DNA of 64,000 bases from Isoetes taiwanensis (lineage: Eukaryota > Streptophyta > Lycopodiopsida > Isoetales > Isoetaceae), in contig JAJEKV010000018.1 in assembly GCA_021234155.1 (NCBI GenBank), positions 19,135,423-19,199,422 of the forward strand. Direction: 5' to 3'. The stretch's first letter is position 1; every line of letters begins with the position of its first letter. The translations under genes and the position numbers were made by a program. Under the pieces are notes generated by a model. The model did not search any database. It was not told the origin of the DNA and saw only the letters and a program-made list of their open reading frames with translations. This document shows positions 33,461 through 44,670 of this stretch, one piece after another.

Positions 33461-35167
33461 TTACAATGAATTAACCAAGGGTGCTGCGTCGCTCATACTT
33501 CCAACGTGAATGACAATATTCTGTATTTGATTACCTGTAATTGAAACTCTTCCACTCGAATAAGGTTTTTCATCACAGAAATATTTCTTCAATGCTGGCT
33601 TATCTTCTAACATACGATCAAGATCATTCATGTAATCATCATCAATTACAACAGGTGCATAATAACGAGTACTAGAACCTGCAAACAAAACACAGTAAAA
33701 ACATTACAGAATTAAATCTGACCTAAATAATTAAATCAGATAAAAACATTAACATAAAATCAGAAAAAAACTAACCAGGAATATTCGAAATGTCATGAAG
33801 AGGACGAGAAGCAGAAGCATCTAAATGAAGTGCAGCAGCCTTCTCCGCATTGCCAGATAAACCAGCACTCAACGTCCTTACGTTTTCAGAAAATGAATGA
33901 CAATAAGATTTACCAGAATTAAGGACATCCATTGCAGATGCTTTCGCTACGACTCCACTCTGATCATACCTCTGGTATGCTTCACGACTCTTATGCCCAC
34001 CTCAATTGGCACACCTGAAACACTCATCTGCGTAATTGCAGTGGTTCTACAACTCTTGTTGGTATAATTACCATCAATATGGCAGATTGTGACCATATCC
34101 TTCAACCAAGTACCAATTGTCTTTGAAGACACATGATTAACAGAATACCAAACATCCGTTCTAGGACGATTGATGGCCTGCAGGAACACAAATCTGCCAC
34201 CATACTTATCCTTAACTTCATATTTTGGAAGTCTAAACTCTAACTGCTTCCAGCACTCAAGAACGTCAACTTCATAGCACCTAACTGGCTCTCGGAAGTC
34301 TTCGGGCTTACATTTATTAATGCCTCCTTGCCAATTTTTACTGGTAGTCTCACAGTATTCCAAATAGTCTCTCACAAAGTCCTTTCCAATTGCAAATTGA
34401 AAGTCACGCACCTTGCAGAGTTCCACTCCTCCACGAATAAGAAATCGAGACATGCAATCTGAAGACCCAAATTATTTGTTACTTGGTGTGCGGGATGTGC
34501 CAGAATCTTGGCCTGATCCTCCCTACTCAAGATATCAGACTTTTTGTGCTTCGGAATAAAACCGCCAACAGCAGATTCCTCCATTGCAACCTCCAATGCT
34601 CTACGAGCTTTGCAAAATTTGATATCACGGTAGATATCAATCGGTATCTCTTCTATCTTGGTATGCATCATCCTTGCATCTTGTGCACGACGCAAGATCC
34701 TATTGAAACCTCGAAACAAATTCTGCAACCTGCAACATCAAACAGTAAATACAAAAATAAGAAATGATAAATGTTAATAATACAAGAAACAAAACTAATA
34801 AATAAAATTTAAAATACTTACGAATCTGGAGGGTAACATTTTCCATCAAGACGACGCACTTGAAGCATGAATTCTTCCAAATTATTTGCAAGTTCTTCCA
34901 AAGGAATATCCTCAATTTTCTGCTCAATTCCCTTCCCAACATGTAGCCTCCAAGCATCAAATCTGCCCCTGACCCAATCATCTTTTGTCTCCCCTGGATT
35001 CTCAAAGCCAGAATTAACTCTACTCACAAAATCCGGGTCCAAACTAGTAATACCTCCAACTCTTAATGGCTTCTTTCCTTTCCGTTTATCTTATCTGTTC
35101 CCATTTCAACCACACCTCTGCTACTCTCAACATCTTCTTTACCATCCTCTTCACTCCCATTCTCCAT
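33461..35167 (-). pseudogene. Crypton-like tyrosine recombinase gene, frameshifted
   Basis: Tyrosine recombinases cut and rejoin DNA through a tyrosine; in Cryptons they are the only transposition enzyme. Exons by GT-AG borders: 34822-35167, 33776-34729, 33461-33678. Exon 2 shows the C-terminal catalytic fold: IRGG (candidate first Arg), then the box-II region TNKSCRTTAITQM (Arg kept, usual His replaced by Lys), then, one frame over near 33990, GHKSREAYQRY with the box His and candidate nucleophilic Tyr. Exon 1 carries a long helical N-terminal region typical of DUF3504/KIAA1958-like recombinases. Frame breaks near 35080, 34445 and 34000 make it a pseudogene unless the assembly is wrong. The last exon (VVIDDDYMNDLDRML) has no domain I know. 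A domesticated host gene is an alternative origin. Confidence 0.65.
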
Positions 35168-35339
35168 AGCCTCCAGAGGACTACAGAGAGAGAATGAGGG
35201 ACACTCACTTTGCATAACCACACCTAGTGAAAAAACAAACATACAAGTAAATAAACTAACAACAAAAACTAGCTAAAAACTACTAACTACTAAACTAGAC
35301 TACTAAAATAACACAAAAACTAGTAAAATAAGTTTCTAC

Positions 35340-35522
35340 CTGCATTTACATCGAAAATTGGAGCTCTGGGATAATCTGCATGTGCATTCCGACCTTCAGA
35401 ATTTGCATGTGCATTTCCAGCTTCAGAATCGTCTGCATGCGCATTTCCACCTTCAGAATCATCTGCATGTGCATTCTGACCTTCAAGAACATCTGCATTT
35501 TCTGTCCTCCCTCCAGAATAAT
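35340..35522 (-). CDS. Exon-like 183-bp block with NAHADDSEGG repeats
   Basis: Bounded by AG and GT on the minus strand and a multiple of three long. It encodes about four acidic ~11-residue repeats (NAHADDSEGG type), produced by a ~33-bp DNA minisatellite. It lies directly upstream of the recombinase exons in the same orientation and may be an upstream exon of that gene (disordered linker). Further possible exons lie at 35590-35655 and 35720-35784. Confidence 0.35.
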
Positions 35523-35789
35523 CTGTACCAGCAAAAATCGTATAAAAAGAAAGCATAAATAACAAAATCGGAATCTTAAAACTACCTGTACCTTTGGCAA
35601 CTGCTTCAGAAGCAAAACTCGAAAGATTGATGCCGGAATCTTGGTTTAGACCTGCAAAACCAAGAAAACTTAACGAAATACAAATAATAAAACATACAAT
35701 AATATAAAGACAGTTCAAACCTTTCCCATTGGATCCTAATGCTGCAACTCCGTCCAAATGACACGTGATAAAGCTAAGCAACAAAAATC

Positions 35790-36007
35790 AGCTACAAGAC
35801 TCCAAGAAGGCACAAAAAACTCCAAGAACGTAAAAATCAAGACACAAATGCCTTGAGAAACTTTCTGCCGAGCCAGCGCCTTAACAGATCGAACAGAAAA
35901 CCTCCTAGGATCGAGAGGCGGCCTCCCTGGAGCCAAGAAGACGCCATGAAGCAGGGGAAAAAAGGGGGGCAAAAATATGCTCCCCTATGGAACTAGGGTT
36001 CTGAATT
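35790..36007 (-). other. Possible 5' end of the recombinase transcription unit
   Basis: GC-richer stretch with several ATGs in frame with short ORFs. No signal I can confirm. Confidence 0.25.
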
Positions 36008-36078
36008 CCATTCCGGTCCAGCTAGTGACCCGCTCCCGGCTACCGCCGGTCGCGGGGCCCCACCGGCTGGACCGGAAT
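36008..36078. repeat. Perfect 13-bp inverted repeat
   Basis: ATTCCGGTCCAGC and GCTGGACCGGAAT are separated by ~45 bp of GC-rich sequence (CGGCTACCGCCGG, itself palindromic). Located upstream of the recombinase unit. 36079-36704 has no supportable gene. Confidence 0.8.
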
Positions 36079-36704
36079 TCGGGCCTCTAGTTCCTTTCCC
36101 CTGCACAAACCCTCCGACACAATGTTCCTGGATTGTTGATTGACACATTTGAATGTAGAATATGCCTAATGAGTGGCTATTATATAGGTCAGAAGTAATA
36201 GGAACAAACATCTTTTCAGTTGCTTATTTACAAAAACTAGAGTCTTCTTTGTCACTTACGAGATTTTCTACCCTCAGGGTTCCCCATCCTATGCAGACTG
36301 AAGAAATATTTAAGCGATTGTGATATGTGATTTCTGGATGAGGAATTGCCATTATATGTAATTTTCTGCCAGAAAGAATGAGAATGAAAATGCCGTATAA
36401 GAAGGCAATCATGCCATTTCCCAAACTATATAATGCAAAGCTTGGGTAAACGGTCTCTTATAGCTTAAGCGAAATTTCATCCATCAGCAATGCTGTCCGC
36501 TGTTTAGCCATTGTGCTGTTAACAATCAACAACTATAAATGAGAGATCAGCAGTTGCTAGAGACAACAATAAGAACGTAAAAATTACCTTGCAAAAGCAA
36601 TAAAGTTTTGTGCAGTGCCATGAATGACCTCATGAACCACCTTATTCCCATCTGATTTCTATACTGACGTGGAAAACAGTTTAGAACTTCATTAAAAACC
36701 ACTT

Positions 36705-37215
36705 CGTTGCTAATATTGGAAAGCTAAGAAAAATGTTACCATCTGAGATAACAATTCGTCACTATATGGCCTTTCTGCATTAGTAGAAATTCGTCAACAA
36801 CTTATGTATCATCTCTCTGCATACATCAGCAACATATCCCACAGCCCAATTTGAATCTAGAGCAAAGATTTCATTCAAAAAGTGCCTCCCTAACTCTCTT
36901 TATCTACGCATTCTGCAAGCACCCAAAAGTGTTCCCCAGTCACGACAATTTGGCTGCAATTAATCTTGGTTGCTAATATTGGAGCTAACAAAAATGTTAA
37001 AAGTCTTCACAATATGGTATTTCTGCATTAAGATAATGCTCATATAAATGTTCGTCAACAACTTATATATCATCTCGCTGCATAAATTAGGACATGTCCC
37101 ACAGCCTTATCTGAATCTAGAAAAAAGGTTTCATTAAACCAGTGCATCCCTAACCCTCTGTTACTATGCATTCTGCAAAATAGTGTTCTCCAGCCATGAT
37201 AATTTGGCTGCAATG
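36705..37215. repeat. Two-copy tandem repeat (~255 bp)
   Basis: Both copies run from GTTGCTAATATTGGA through TTCGTCAACAACTTAT to CAATTTGGCTGCAAT or its close variant. They overlap the PPR-like remnant, so part of a gene was duplicated. Confidence 0.8.
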
Positions 37216-37680
37216 GATCTCTCCAACTTCCTTCAATAACACTACACGGCCTAGAAGATCAACTGCATAACTAGAATGGACTGCATTTGCAGTTATGCCA
37301 TAAAATTCCTTCATAGATTTCATATGTCCTGCCTTCATCAACTAAGCCTGCACGACTGCATGCACTAAAAAATGCTAGTGAATATCAATTCATCTGGTTT
37401 AGCCCACTTTAAAGGATCTGATCGTGAATGGATTTGCCTGATTGTACAGCTTCAATACTACCACATGCCTTTACAATACTGGTAACTGTAGCTAAGTTTG
37501 GCTTCAATTGAAGGTCTTCTCCATGCTGGGCATATCCAGGAATCATTGAACTCCATAGCACCACGTCTTGGTTAGGCAAGCCCTCAAATGATTTGCGTGC
37601 ATCCTTCAAGTAAATCCCATTTGCATACTAGCCTTTTGAAATGCTACAGTATGTGACCCTGTCTGGTTTTATGCCTGCAA
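37150..37680 (-). pseudogene. PPR protein pseudogene fragment
   Basis: Minus-strand frames show PLS-class PPR features in order: MKDARKSFEGLPNQDVVLWSSMI, then LKPNLATVTSIVKACGSIEA...GKSIHDQI, then SMKEFYGITANAVHSSYAVDLLGR. Frames change between them. Plant PPR proteins edit or process organelle RNA; this copy cannot. Confidence 0.7.
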
Positions 37681-38004
37681 AACGCATTATCAAAACACTT
37701 AAGGCAAGAAGGCCCTCACATGCACGATCAAATTTCCTTTGCTTATTGAAGCCGCTCCAGTAATGAATGAAATCAAAACGTTGTCAATGCACCACGTGCT
37801 AAACACATGCACCACAGGAACGAAACTAAACCGTTGCTGAATCAAGACACACCATAAATGCAACTGCCCAGTCAAGTATCACCTTTAAAAATTTCTATTC
37901 ATCAAAAGGTCATCGCACATGGATTACTTTACATTAGAATCGAGAAATGCAGCCGTAATATTCTACCATCACAATAACAGGTTGTAATACGACGGCTGGA
38001 AATA
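37681..38004. other. Spacer and probable 3' flank of RRP7
   Basis: No gene seen. On the minus strand this is immediately downstream of the RRP7 stop codon. Confidence 0.4.
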
Positions 38005-38988
38005 TCAATATGGGCGAAATTTCCGCGCGGCTCTCATTTTGGCTATTCTTTTCTTGTCATCTTCAAACCTTTTCTGTAGCTCAAGCACGTCTGCAGAAAT
38101 CACAGCAATAATAAATAAAACTTTCCTAAAACTCAACTAACTCTGAGACTCTAAAGATTTATTACATATTGGAAAATGAAACGTGACTAGCAAGCTCCAA
38201 TAAGCACAATCTATATCTATGATCCATTCAAATCAAACAAACAACAGCTTACCATTTCGACGAGCTTCTCGCCTTTGAAAACGGTAGAAGTCAAGGGCAA
38301 TTTGTTGCTTTTCCTTCCTTGAAGCATTAGCTTGGGCAGCTGCAGCAGCTACACCACCAACTTTAATACCACTTAACACATCCGTAGTTTTTTTCCTGCC
38401 CCCTTTATGCTCCACAACAGTCCAACCATCATCCGCAGCTGCAGCCACTTTCTCGCTTTTTTCCTAGAGATCAGTCATAGGTTATTGCATGAATAAAACT
38501 TCAATAACAAGCATAAATTCCTTACCTGGTCAACGCGGGCTTCATAATCTGCAATAAATTTATCCACTTGTTGTTGTAATACAGCGATTCCTGGTCTTTT
38601 AGCATAATAAGTAGATAACCATTCTACAACCATATAAAAGAAGAAAATAAAGTTAACATCAGAAATGAACGAATATTACGAACAACAGAAAAACAGTCTC
38701 CCATACGCTTGATTTGTTTTTATTGCATAATATGTTTTATTACTTTTAACTTAAATTTGCATTTTTATGTAATGTGATTGAAGTATACCTTCGCAAGTTT
38801 AACTGGTAATAAAGGTTTAGGAAGAAAAACATACTTTTCAATCCTCTCAGCTCACAATTTGTTGGGTCTGCCATTTCACGTGCAATTTCTACTTGAGTTT
38901 TCACGCCATCTTCGTGTCTCTCTTGTCTGAGAGAACTCTTGCTATCTCCGTCGTCGTCCCTGATCAGCTTCTTCTTACCTTTCGCCAT
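38005..38988 (-). CDS. RRP7: Ribosomal RNA-processing protein 7 (RRP7) homologue
   Basis: RRP7 acts in the nucleolus in the early 90S/small-subunit processome during 18S rRNA maturation. Four exons with clean GT-AG borders: 38835-38988, 38526-38623, 38253-38463, 38005-38090; 182 residues. The protein runs from a basic start (MAKGKKKLIR) through GLKKWLSTYYAKRPG, an acidic linker, DDGWTVVEHKGGRKK (the conserved 'GW-V---GR' block), then FYRFQRREARRNDVLELQ and a charged helix ending ARKFRPY, the family's signature C terminus. Animal and yeast RRP7 have an extra N-terminal RRM-like domain; it is absent here. Splicing restores one frame across all exons, so the gene looks functional. A telo-box sits just upstream of the start codon. 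Confidence 0.92.
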
Positions 38989-38998
38989 ACCGACTCGG

Positions 38999-39009
38999 TT
39001 TAGGGTTTA
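38999..39009 (-). promoter_or_regulatory. Telo-box upstream of RRP7
   Basis: Minus strand TAAACCCTAAA, 10 bp before the ATG. Telo-boxes are common in plant promoters and leaders of ribosome-biogenesis and translation genes. Confidence 0.75.
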
Positions 39010-39097
39010 TCGAGAAAGGTCAGATTTTGAAACATCCAGACATTGTAATCTTACCCCATTTAAATCCTTCTAGAGTTTTGATGGGTTGGATATCGTA

Positions 39098-39225
39098 AAT
39101 GCAACATGGGTTTTATTTTGCCTTCTAGGCTAATGCAATCTAGCCACGGGTCCAATATTTTCTATCTAAGAATAGATGTTAAGTTTGTCTACTAAATTTG
39201 ATGTATGTTATTTTTAACGTTGCAG
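39098..39225. repeat. Dispersed repeat, copy 2 (partner 23090-23212)
   Basis: See the partner at 23090. Lies just upstream of RRP7. Confidence 0.8.
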
Positions 39226-39323
39226 AACTTTACTTTTAAACATTCCTATTTCGCATAGCTAATCAATCTTATTAATTTGGGATTTTCCGATTTGGTAGAA
39301 AATATTTTTAGAATATTTTTTGG

Positions 39324-39485
39324 GCAAACCCTCGCTCATGTGGGTTTTTGGCATATTTTAAGTATATGCTAGATTATGCCTAGAATATGCCAGAAACCCC
39401 TCCAAACCTTTGTTGTCTGTAAACTGACAGTCGTCTGTGTTGCTGGGCGACTGCTGTGCAAACCAGCTAACCAGTTGTGCTGTTT
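39324..39485. repeat. Dispersed repeat, copy 2 (partner 26392-26550)
   Basis: See the partner at 26392. Confidence 0.7.
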
Positions 39486-40340
39486 CTATTGAATCTGGGT
39501 ATCTTTATACTGAACAGGGTCGGATTTGCTGCTCAAGAAGGCGCCCATGCTTATTCTCTCTGTTATTGGAGATGTTAGATCGTTGCTCAGAGTCGGAGTG
39601 TCAGACTTGCTGCTCAGGAAAGCGCCCTTGCTTATTCTTCTACATATTCTCTGAGAAAATTCTACCCGATCTTTGATGTTGACAGCTTGATCTACGCCAG
39701 TGAGTTGTTCATTTCAGGTAACTAATGGTTCATTTGGTTTGTTGAGAATTTAAAGCGTCGGAAAGCCTAAGGAGAAACTGGAAGAACCTTTAATTATATT
39801 ATATTACCCTCGACTCTTCTAATCAAAGCACAACAATCACAATTTATGCTTCTGACCATGATGAAATAGGCTCCTAGGTAATGGAGTTTTAAATGAAATC
39901 AATGACGCTTTAAAAGCTTATGGCTGATAACATGGCCTAATATCAGCCAATCTGACTTTGTCATTACAAGGAATCAAGCCCTGGTCTTTGGCTTGAAAGA
40001 CCAAGTCCTTAACCAAGGCACTAACCTTAAACTTATAAAAAAGGGCTATCTTTCTAAAAATGGAAAAGACAAAAAGAGAATTTACCTTTAAGGACCTTTC
40101 ATGAGACTATAAAAGAGCACACATAGCACCGCCTTAACAATATTTCTCTTCCTCTCTTGATTCCGCTTCTGCTTCCAATTCTCCACAGCCAAGCTTATTG
40201 GCTGAGCGGGTAAAGACTTCCTGCTCTAGGAGAAAGACTTCCTGGTGAATTTGGTTGGGTGGATCGAGCTTCCCCTCTAACTACATTATTTCTTTAGTTT
40301 CTTTCGTTTTTACAGGTGATTTAGAAGTGATTATAACAAT

Positions 40341-40352
40341 TGGTATCAGAGC
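40341..40352 (+). promoter_or_regulatory. tRNA-iMet primer-binding site
   Basis: TGGTATCAGAGC, two bases after the putative LTR end. Confidence 0.88.
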
Positions 40353-40890
40353 AAAGTTTGATCTTGAGCAATAAATTCCTATGCTATGGCTGTTAACCGC
40401 TTCAATGTATCTAAAAGTGCCTATCTGTAAGCTATGCACAACGTTGGCTTTATCGCAGCTCAAATTACTCTTCCTCCGCCAGCCAGTCATGCCGACTACC
40501 ATAGGCAGCTAGAGCATCTAGCGATTGCCATAATTTCTTGCCAGATACCGCACAGATAAATCCGGCCGTGAATGATTCCTTGCTGCCTCCACTACCAAGT
40601 AACGCTCCACCTGAAATTCCTCCTCCACCTCCGGTTCAAGATTCTGATGTCTTCGCTAATGTTGAAAATAATCTTAAGACAGATAGATTGTGTAAGTGGC
40701 TCAAGAAAGTGGATATGCCTTACTTCAAAGGGTGTTCCGGAGTGAAACTGAGATAGGTTATTAGTTTCTTAGGAATTTGGGAGAAATTTTTTGAGCCTGT
40801 CAAGGCGACTGAACAAGAAAAGTTACAAGCCATGGATACTTACCTTGATGATTAAGCGCAGGTTTGGTGGCAGGAAAGGAGATAGATGAA

Positions 40891-41030
40891 TAGAATAGAA
40901 TAGAATAGATTTTTTAACGTCCATGGAGACCAATAGGTCATGGGACCCATACAATGGGCTAGTACAATCATTACTACTAGGATTAAAAAACCCCTGCCTC
41001 GAAAGGTTTTCAAGGGAAAAACCTTTGCAG
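40891..41030 (-). mobile_element. SINE-like retroposon, copy D, inside Gypsy gag
   Basis: Same core and (CTATT)n tail as the copy at 22806-22949, one base different over ~118 bp. It interrupts the gag frame between AQVWWQERR and the EFKHTFEANY part. Short flanking duplication GATGAA (40885-40890 and 41035-41040). Confidence 0.85.
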
Positions 41031-42757
41031 TAATGATGAACCTCAAATTACTCTATGTTCTGAGTTTAAACATACTTTCGAAGCAAATTATTTGCTTGCC
41101 AATTATTATAGAATTCTACAGAAAGAATGGGATCAAGTCAAACAGGAAAACGGGGAATCTGTAGATGATTATAACATGAAGTTCAATCATTTAGGATCCC
41201 AAATTCACAATCTCAGCGAGGCTAAGGTTCTGCGAAAGTATGTCAATGGACTACGAGAGGAAATCTTTGCAGAGCTGGATCTTTTAGAATCAGTGGATAT
41301 GGCAGATGCGATCCAAAAAGCAGGAGAGCTGAAAGGAAACTTAATCCTAAAGCTAAAAGGTTGACATGGGAAGGAGCACCTTCGAGAGAACAAAAGAGAA
41401 TGAAGAGAGAAAAGTTTGAAAACAGAAGAGATAACAAGGGTGGAAGAGGAAGGGATGAAAGGAAACCTCGAAGGGGAACACGGTTTGATAACCGAAAGAG
41501 GAGTAATGGGAATAAGGCCCAATAGCAACAGACTCCTTAGGGACCAAGAACAAGTTGTTACATATGTGGTTGTCCACACTATCAGACTAACTGCCCAAAG
41601 AACACAATCGTTCCCGAAAAGCAGATAAAAAAGTACAATTTAAGGAACCTGCTCCTAAGGAACGCTCTACTGCCCCATATCTGGAGGATAAGCCTGAAAC
41701 ATATCAAGCATGAGAAGAAAGAGGACGTTTGAAAGCGGTGGCTTCAGTACAAGAAAATGGCAGATTACAAATCACATATATGAAGACATTAAGTGCAACA
41801 ACAGTTCCATCCTCATGGTTGTTTAAGCTCAAAGGCAAAGTCGTAGTTAGAGAGATCGTTGTCCTCCTAGGCGAGTCATGATTTTATCTCCATGGATGTA
41901 ATAAATGACTTGAAGTTGTCAATTTATGATTTGCAAGCTCAGCTTTCTGTGGTACAAGGGCTCAAAGTGTCATGTTATTGCGCCATTGCAAATAGAAACT
42001 TACGTTGAGCACAAGGCACTCTTCGTAGCTGATTTGGGAACTGTGGATGTAATTCTCGGAATAAGATGGTGAACTCAATATGATGTTCAACCCAACTATC
42101 GTCAAAGGTCTATTCAAATGTTTGTTGATGGGTAGCAAATAGTTCTGAAAGCTGACTATGTAAATGAATGTGAACCTTTGCTTTCATATTCTGAAGCAAA
42201 TACATTAATACAAAATGACATTGAGTCATATTTTATCTGTTTGAGAGACTCTGATCCTCCATCTCAAATTCCTCCTGAACTGTATGGCTTCTTTAGACAA
42301 TTTGATGATTCTTTAAAGATGAGGAGACTTTGGATACAATATCCTTGTGTCATATCCTAGCTATTTCTAAGATCATAGCCTGTGAAAATAAAATATTCAT
42401 ATCAAATTGTGGAACTTTTCTATATTTTATATATTCAGTATATTGAATTTATGATTGATCATGCAATCCAATATATTTTTATTGCACATAAGCTCCAAAT
42501 AATTAAATGACAGATAGTTAAAGAGGTAGATGATAATGTTCATTTAGAATTAGATATGGCACATGTTAGAATGTATGTACAATCAGCCAGATGAATAGTG
42601 CAATCAGCCAGATCAGTCCTATATAGCAATCTAGCATAACTAGTACCGTATAGCAATGTCTTCATATTCATTCTTAGTTGGCCTATTTTCTTGTGTGATT
42701 AGATTTTGAGCTCCATTTTTGCGCCTGCTTAGATAGAGTGCGAATTTCTCTTTGATC

Positions 42758-42900
42758 TGATGCCCAAATCAACATACTGCTTCCAGAATAAATGACACAA
42801 CCAAGTGGTTATGCCTAGTCTTAAATCTAATGCCCAAGTCAACATACAGATTCCTGAATAAATGACATGGCCAAGTGATTATGACTAATCTTAAATTTGT
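42758..42900. repeat. Two-copy tandem repeat (~72 bp)
   Basis: AATGCCCAAGTCAACATAC...AATAAATGACA...CCAAGTG(G/A)TTATG and its neighbour copy. Confidence 0.8.
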
Positions 42901-43064
42901 AAAAAACATTCTGCTGCTTGTCTGATATTAAATAAATAGGATCACCTGTAACAATGGAGATAAATAACTTGGTGGTGTTTATAGTAGATATTAGACCTTG
43001 CTTTACTTCTGTTATATCTAACTCCCATAAAAAGGCTCCTAATCTTTGCATGCCAGGTGGTTCC

Positions 43065-43160
43065 CTGCAAACCAAATCTTCATATTTTGTAAACCTTGAA
43101 AGTGGTCCATACCTGCAAACCAAATCTTCATATTTTGTAAACCTTGAAAGCGGTCCATAC
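43065..43160. repeat. 48-bp exact-type tandem duplication
   Basis: CTGCAAACCAAATCTTCATA...GGTCCATAC occurs twice with one change. 43161-44409 has no recognisable gene. Confidence 0.9.
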
Positions 43161-44409
43161 TAAAATCCTTCTGCAAGTTGCTTTTCAAGAACAAAGACTT
43201 CACATCCAAATGGCTGCCAAGGCAATCACCACTCTAATATGTTTTGCTACTGAAACACCGTCCTACTCCAAGCTGGTGATTAAAACAGCAGAAACATAAG
43301 ATGAACTAATTAGTGTGGCATAACATGCTTTTATAGTATAGGCCACATTAGCAAGGTATGTTGAGCAAGTGATACATCTACTCTAATGCTAAAGTTTTAC
43401 ATGTCCCAAATTCCAATGCATTTTGTTATGCAAAACGTAGAACATACGCTAGTATTGGCATGAGCATGATACTTTGGATTTCAGAACCAACCGCACTCGC
43501 AAACCATCTCAAGAATATTCGTATGTGTATACCCCAAAAAAGGCAATTGTTCCTGCCACAAAATAGATATGACAAAATATGTCACTTTTATATCATATCT
43601 TTGTTAACAGAAAAATATAGAACATAAGGATATGGGCATTAACATCATTGTATCTTAGTCCAAATCATGGAATCTGCATAGAATAGATGATGTTATAATA
43701 TTTAGCATTGATTTTCCTTGCAAAAGTTGTAAAACAGCAAGGGCCAAATTTTCACCACCTCTAATTTAAACAGACGAATGCCAAAACAAAAATCTCCATA
43801 GCACATCAGCATACATCTTTAGATTGTAAGAAGTTGTTTGCTTCTTCTGAACATTCTACAATAGAGCTTACAACATCAAACTCATCCTTAAAGAGCTTTC
43901 ATTACCTATTATAAAAGAAGTGGCAAAAGCAGAACAAAAGCAATAAATTGGCAAACCTTATCTCCTGAAATGAATGTGGGTTAGCATTTCTAAAGTCATA
44001 TTGTGTGCCTTATAGTCTAAAGGTTGGGCACGCAAAATAACTTGATGTAGCCATTACGATTGCAGCGTAGTTCTATTTGTTCCAATAGAATGTGTACCAT
44101 TTCATCATTTGAATATAATCATCTAAGTAGTGATGTTTGGCGAACTTGCTTTTCTAAAATACAAACTTTTGTGAGGTGCTTATAGATGATAGATTTCAAC
44201 ATGCACCTTTATTGCTGTGAGATTGCTAAAGGAAGAGTGTTGTAGATGATAGAGGTAAGTGGTTGAAATACGCACATTCAGTCTAACAATATGTCTTAAC
44301 AAAAGGGACTTTAATAGGCACACCTCATTTGAAATACATGCGCATTTAACTTGAAATTTATGGCCAAATGTGTGCCCAGGGTTGTTGGGCGGGCATAAAT
44401 ACGTGTGTG

Positions 44410-44670
44410 TTTAGATGGGTATTTGATGTACTTATCAAATCAAATTTGCTACCCTTTATAGTTTTTTTTGCATATCAAATTATCTTTTCCCAACGTAACT
44501 CTATAGATAAAATGGAAGACTTGTCAAATCAAAGTTGCTATCCTCCCATAGACCGATTGGTCTCCGTGGACGATAAAAATACCTTCCTTCCTTCCTTCTT
44601 TTATGACTTTTTTTGTGTTCATACCAAATTATCTTTTCCCAAATATAACTCTATAGAGAAGTGCATAAAG
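44410..44670. repeat. Tandem duplication, one copy with a retroposon insertion
   Basis: Copy 1 (about 44428-44510) and copy 2 (about 44520-44660) share ATCAAAT(C)AAA(T/G)TTGCTA and AAATTATCTTTTCCCAA. Copy 2 contains the extra block 44544-44596. Confidence 0.75.
44544..44596 (+). mobile_element. 5'-truncated retroposon tail with (CTTC)n, empty site next door
   Basis: GACCGATTGGTCTCCGTGG and CGATAAAAA followed by CCTT repeats; this block is missing from the neighbouring tandem copy. Confidence 0.75.

Larger units (their letters stand above)
39740..42360 (+). mobile_element. Truncated Gypsy-like LTR retrotransposon (LTR-gag-protease)
   Basis: A probable LTR ends ...TAACA at about 40338 with TATAAAAG inside it (about 40109). 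The primer site TGGTATCAGAGC follows at 40341-40352. The gag reads in broken frames (MAVNRFNVSKSAYL, ...KKVDMPYFKG, ...AQVWWQERR) with several stops. It resumes after an inserted SINE-like copy as EFKHTFEANY...LQKEWDQVKQENGESVDDYNMKF (41055-41364). A zinc knuckle CYICGCPHYQTNC and protease-like remnants follow. No reverse transcriptase or 3' LTR is seen. The 5' LTR start at 39740 is a guess from TGTTGAG. Confidence 0.7.

Noticed and set aside
35736-35972. 78-codon ORF as start of the recombinase protein
   Set aside because: No splice path or domain connects it convincingly; left as possible 5' region only.
42839-43123. 94-codon minus ORF as a gene
   Set aside because: Includes parts of two local tandem duplications and resembles no family I know.
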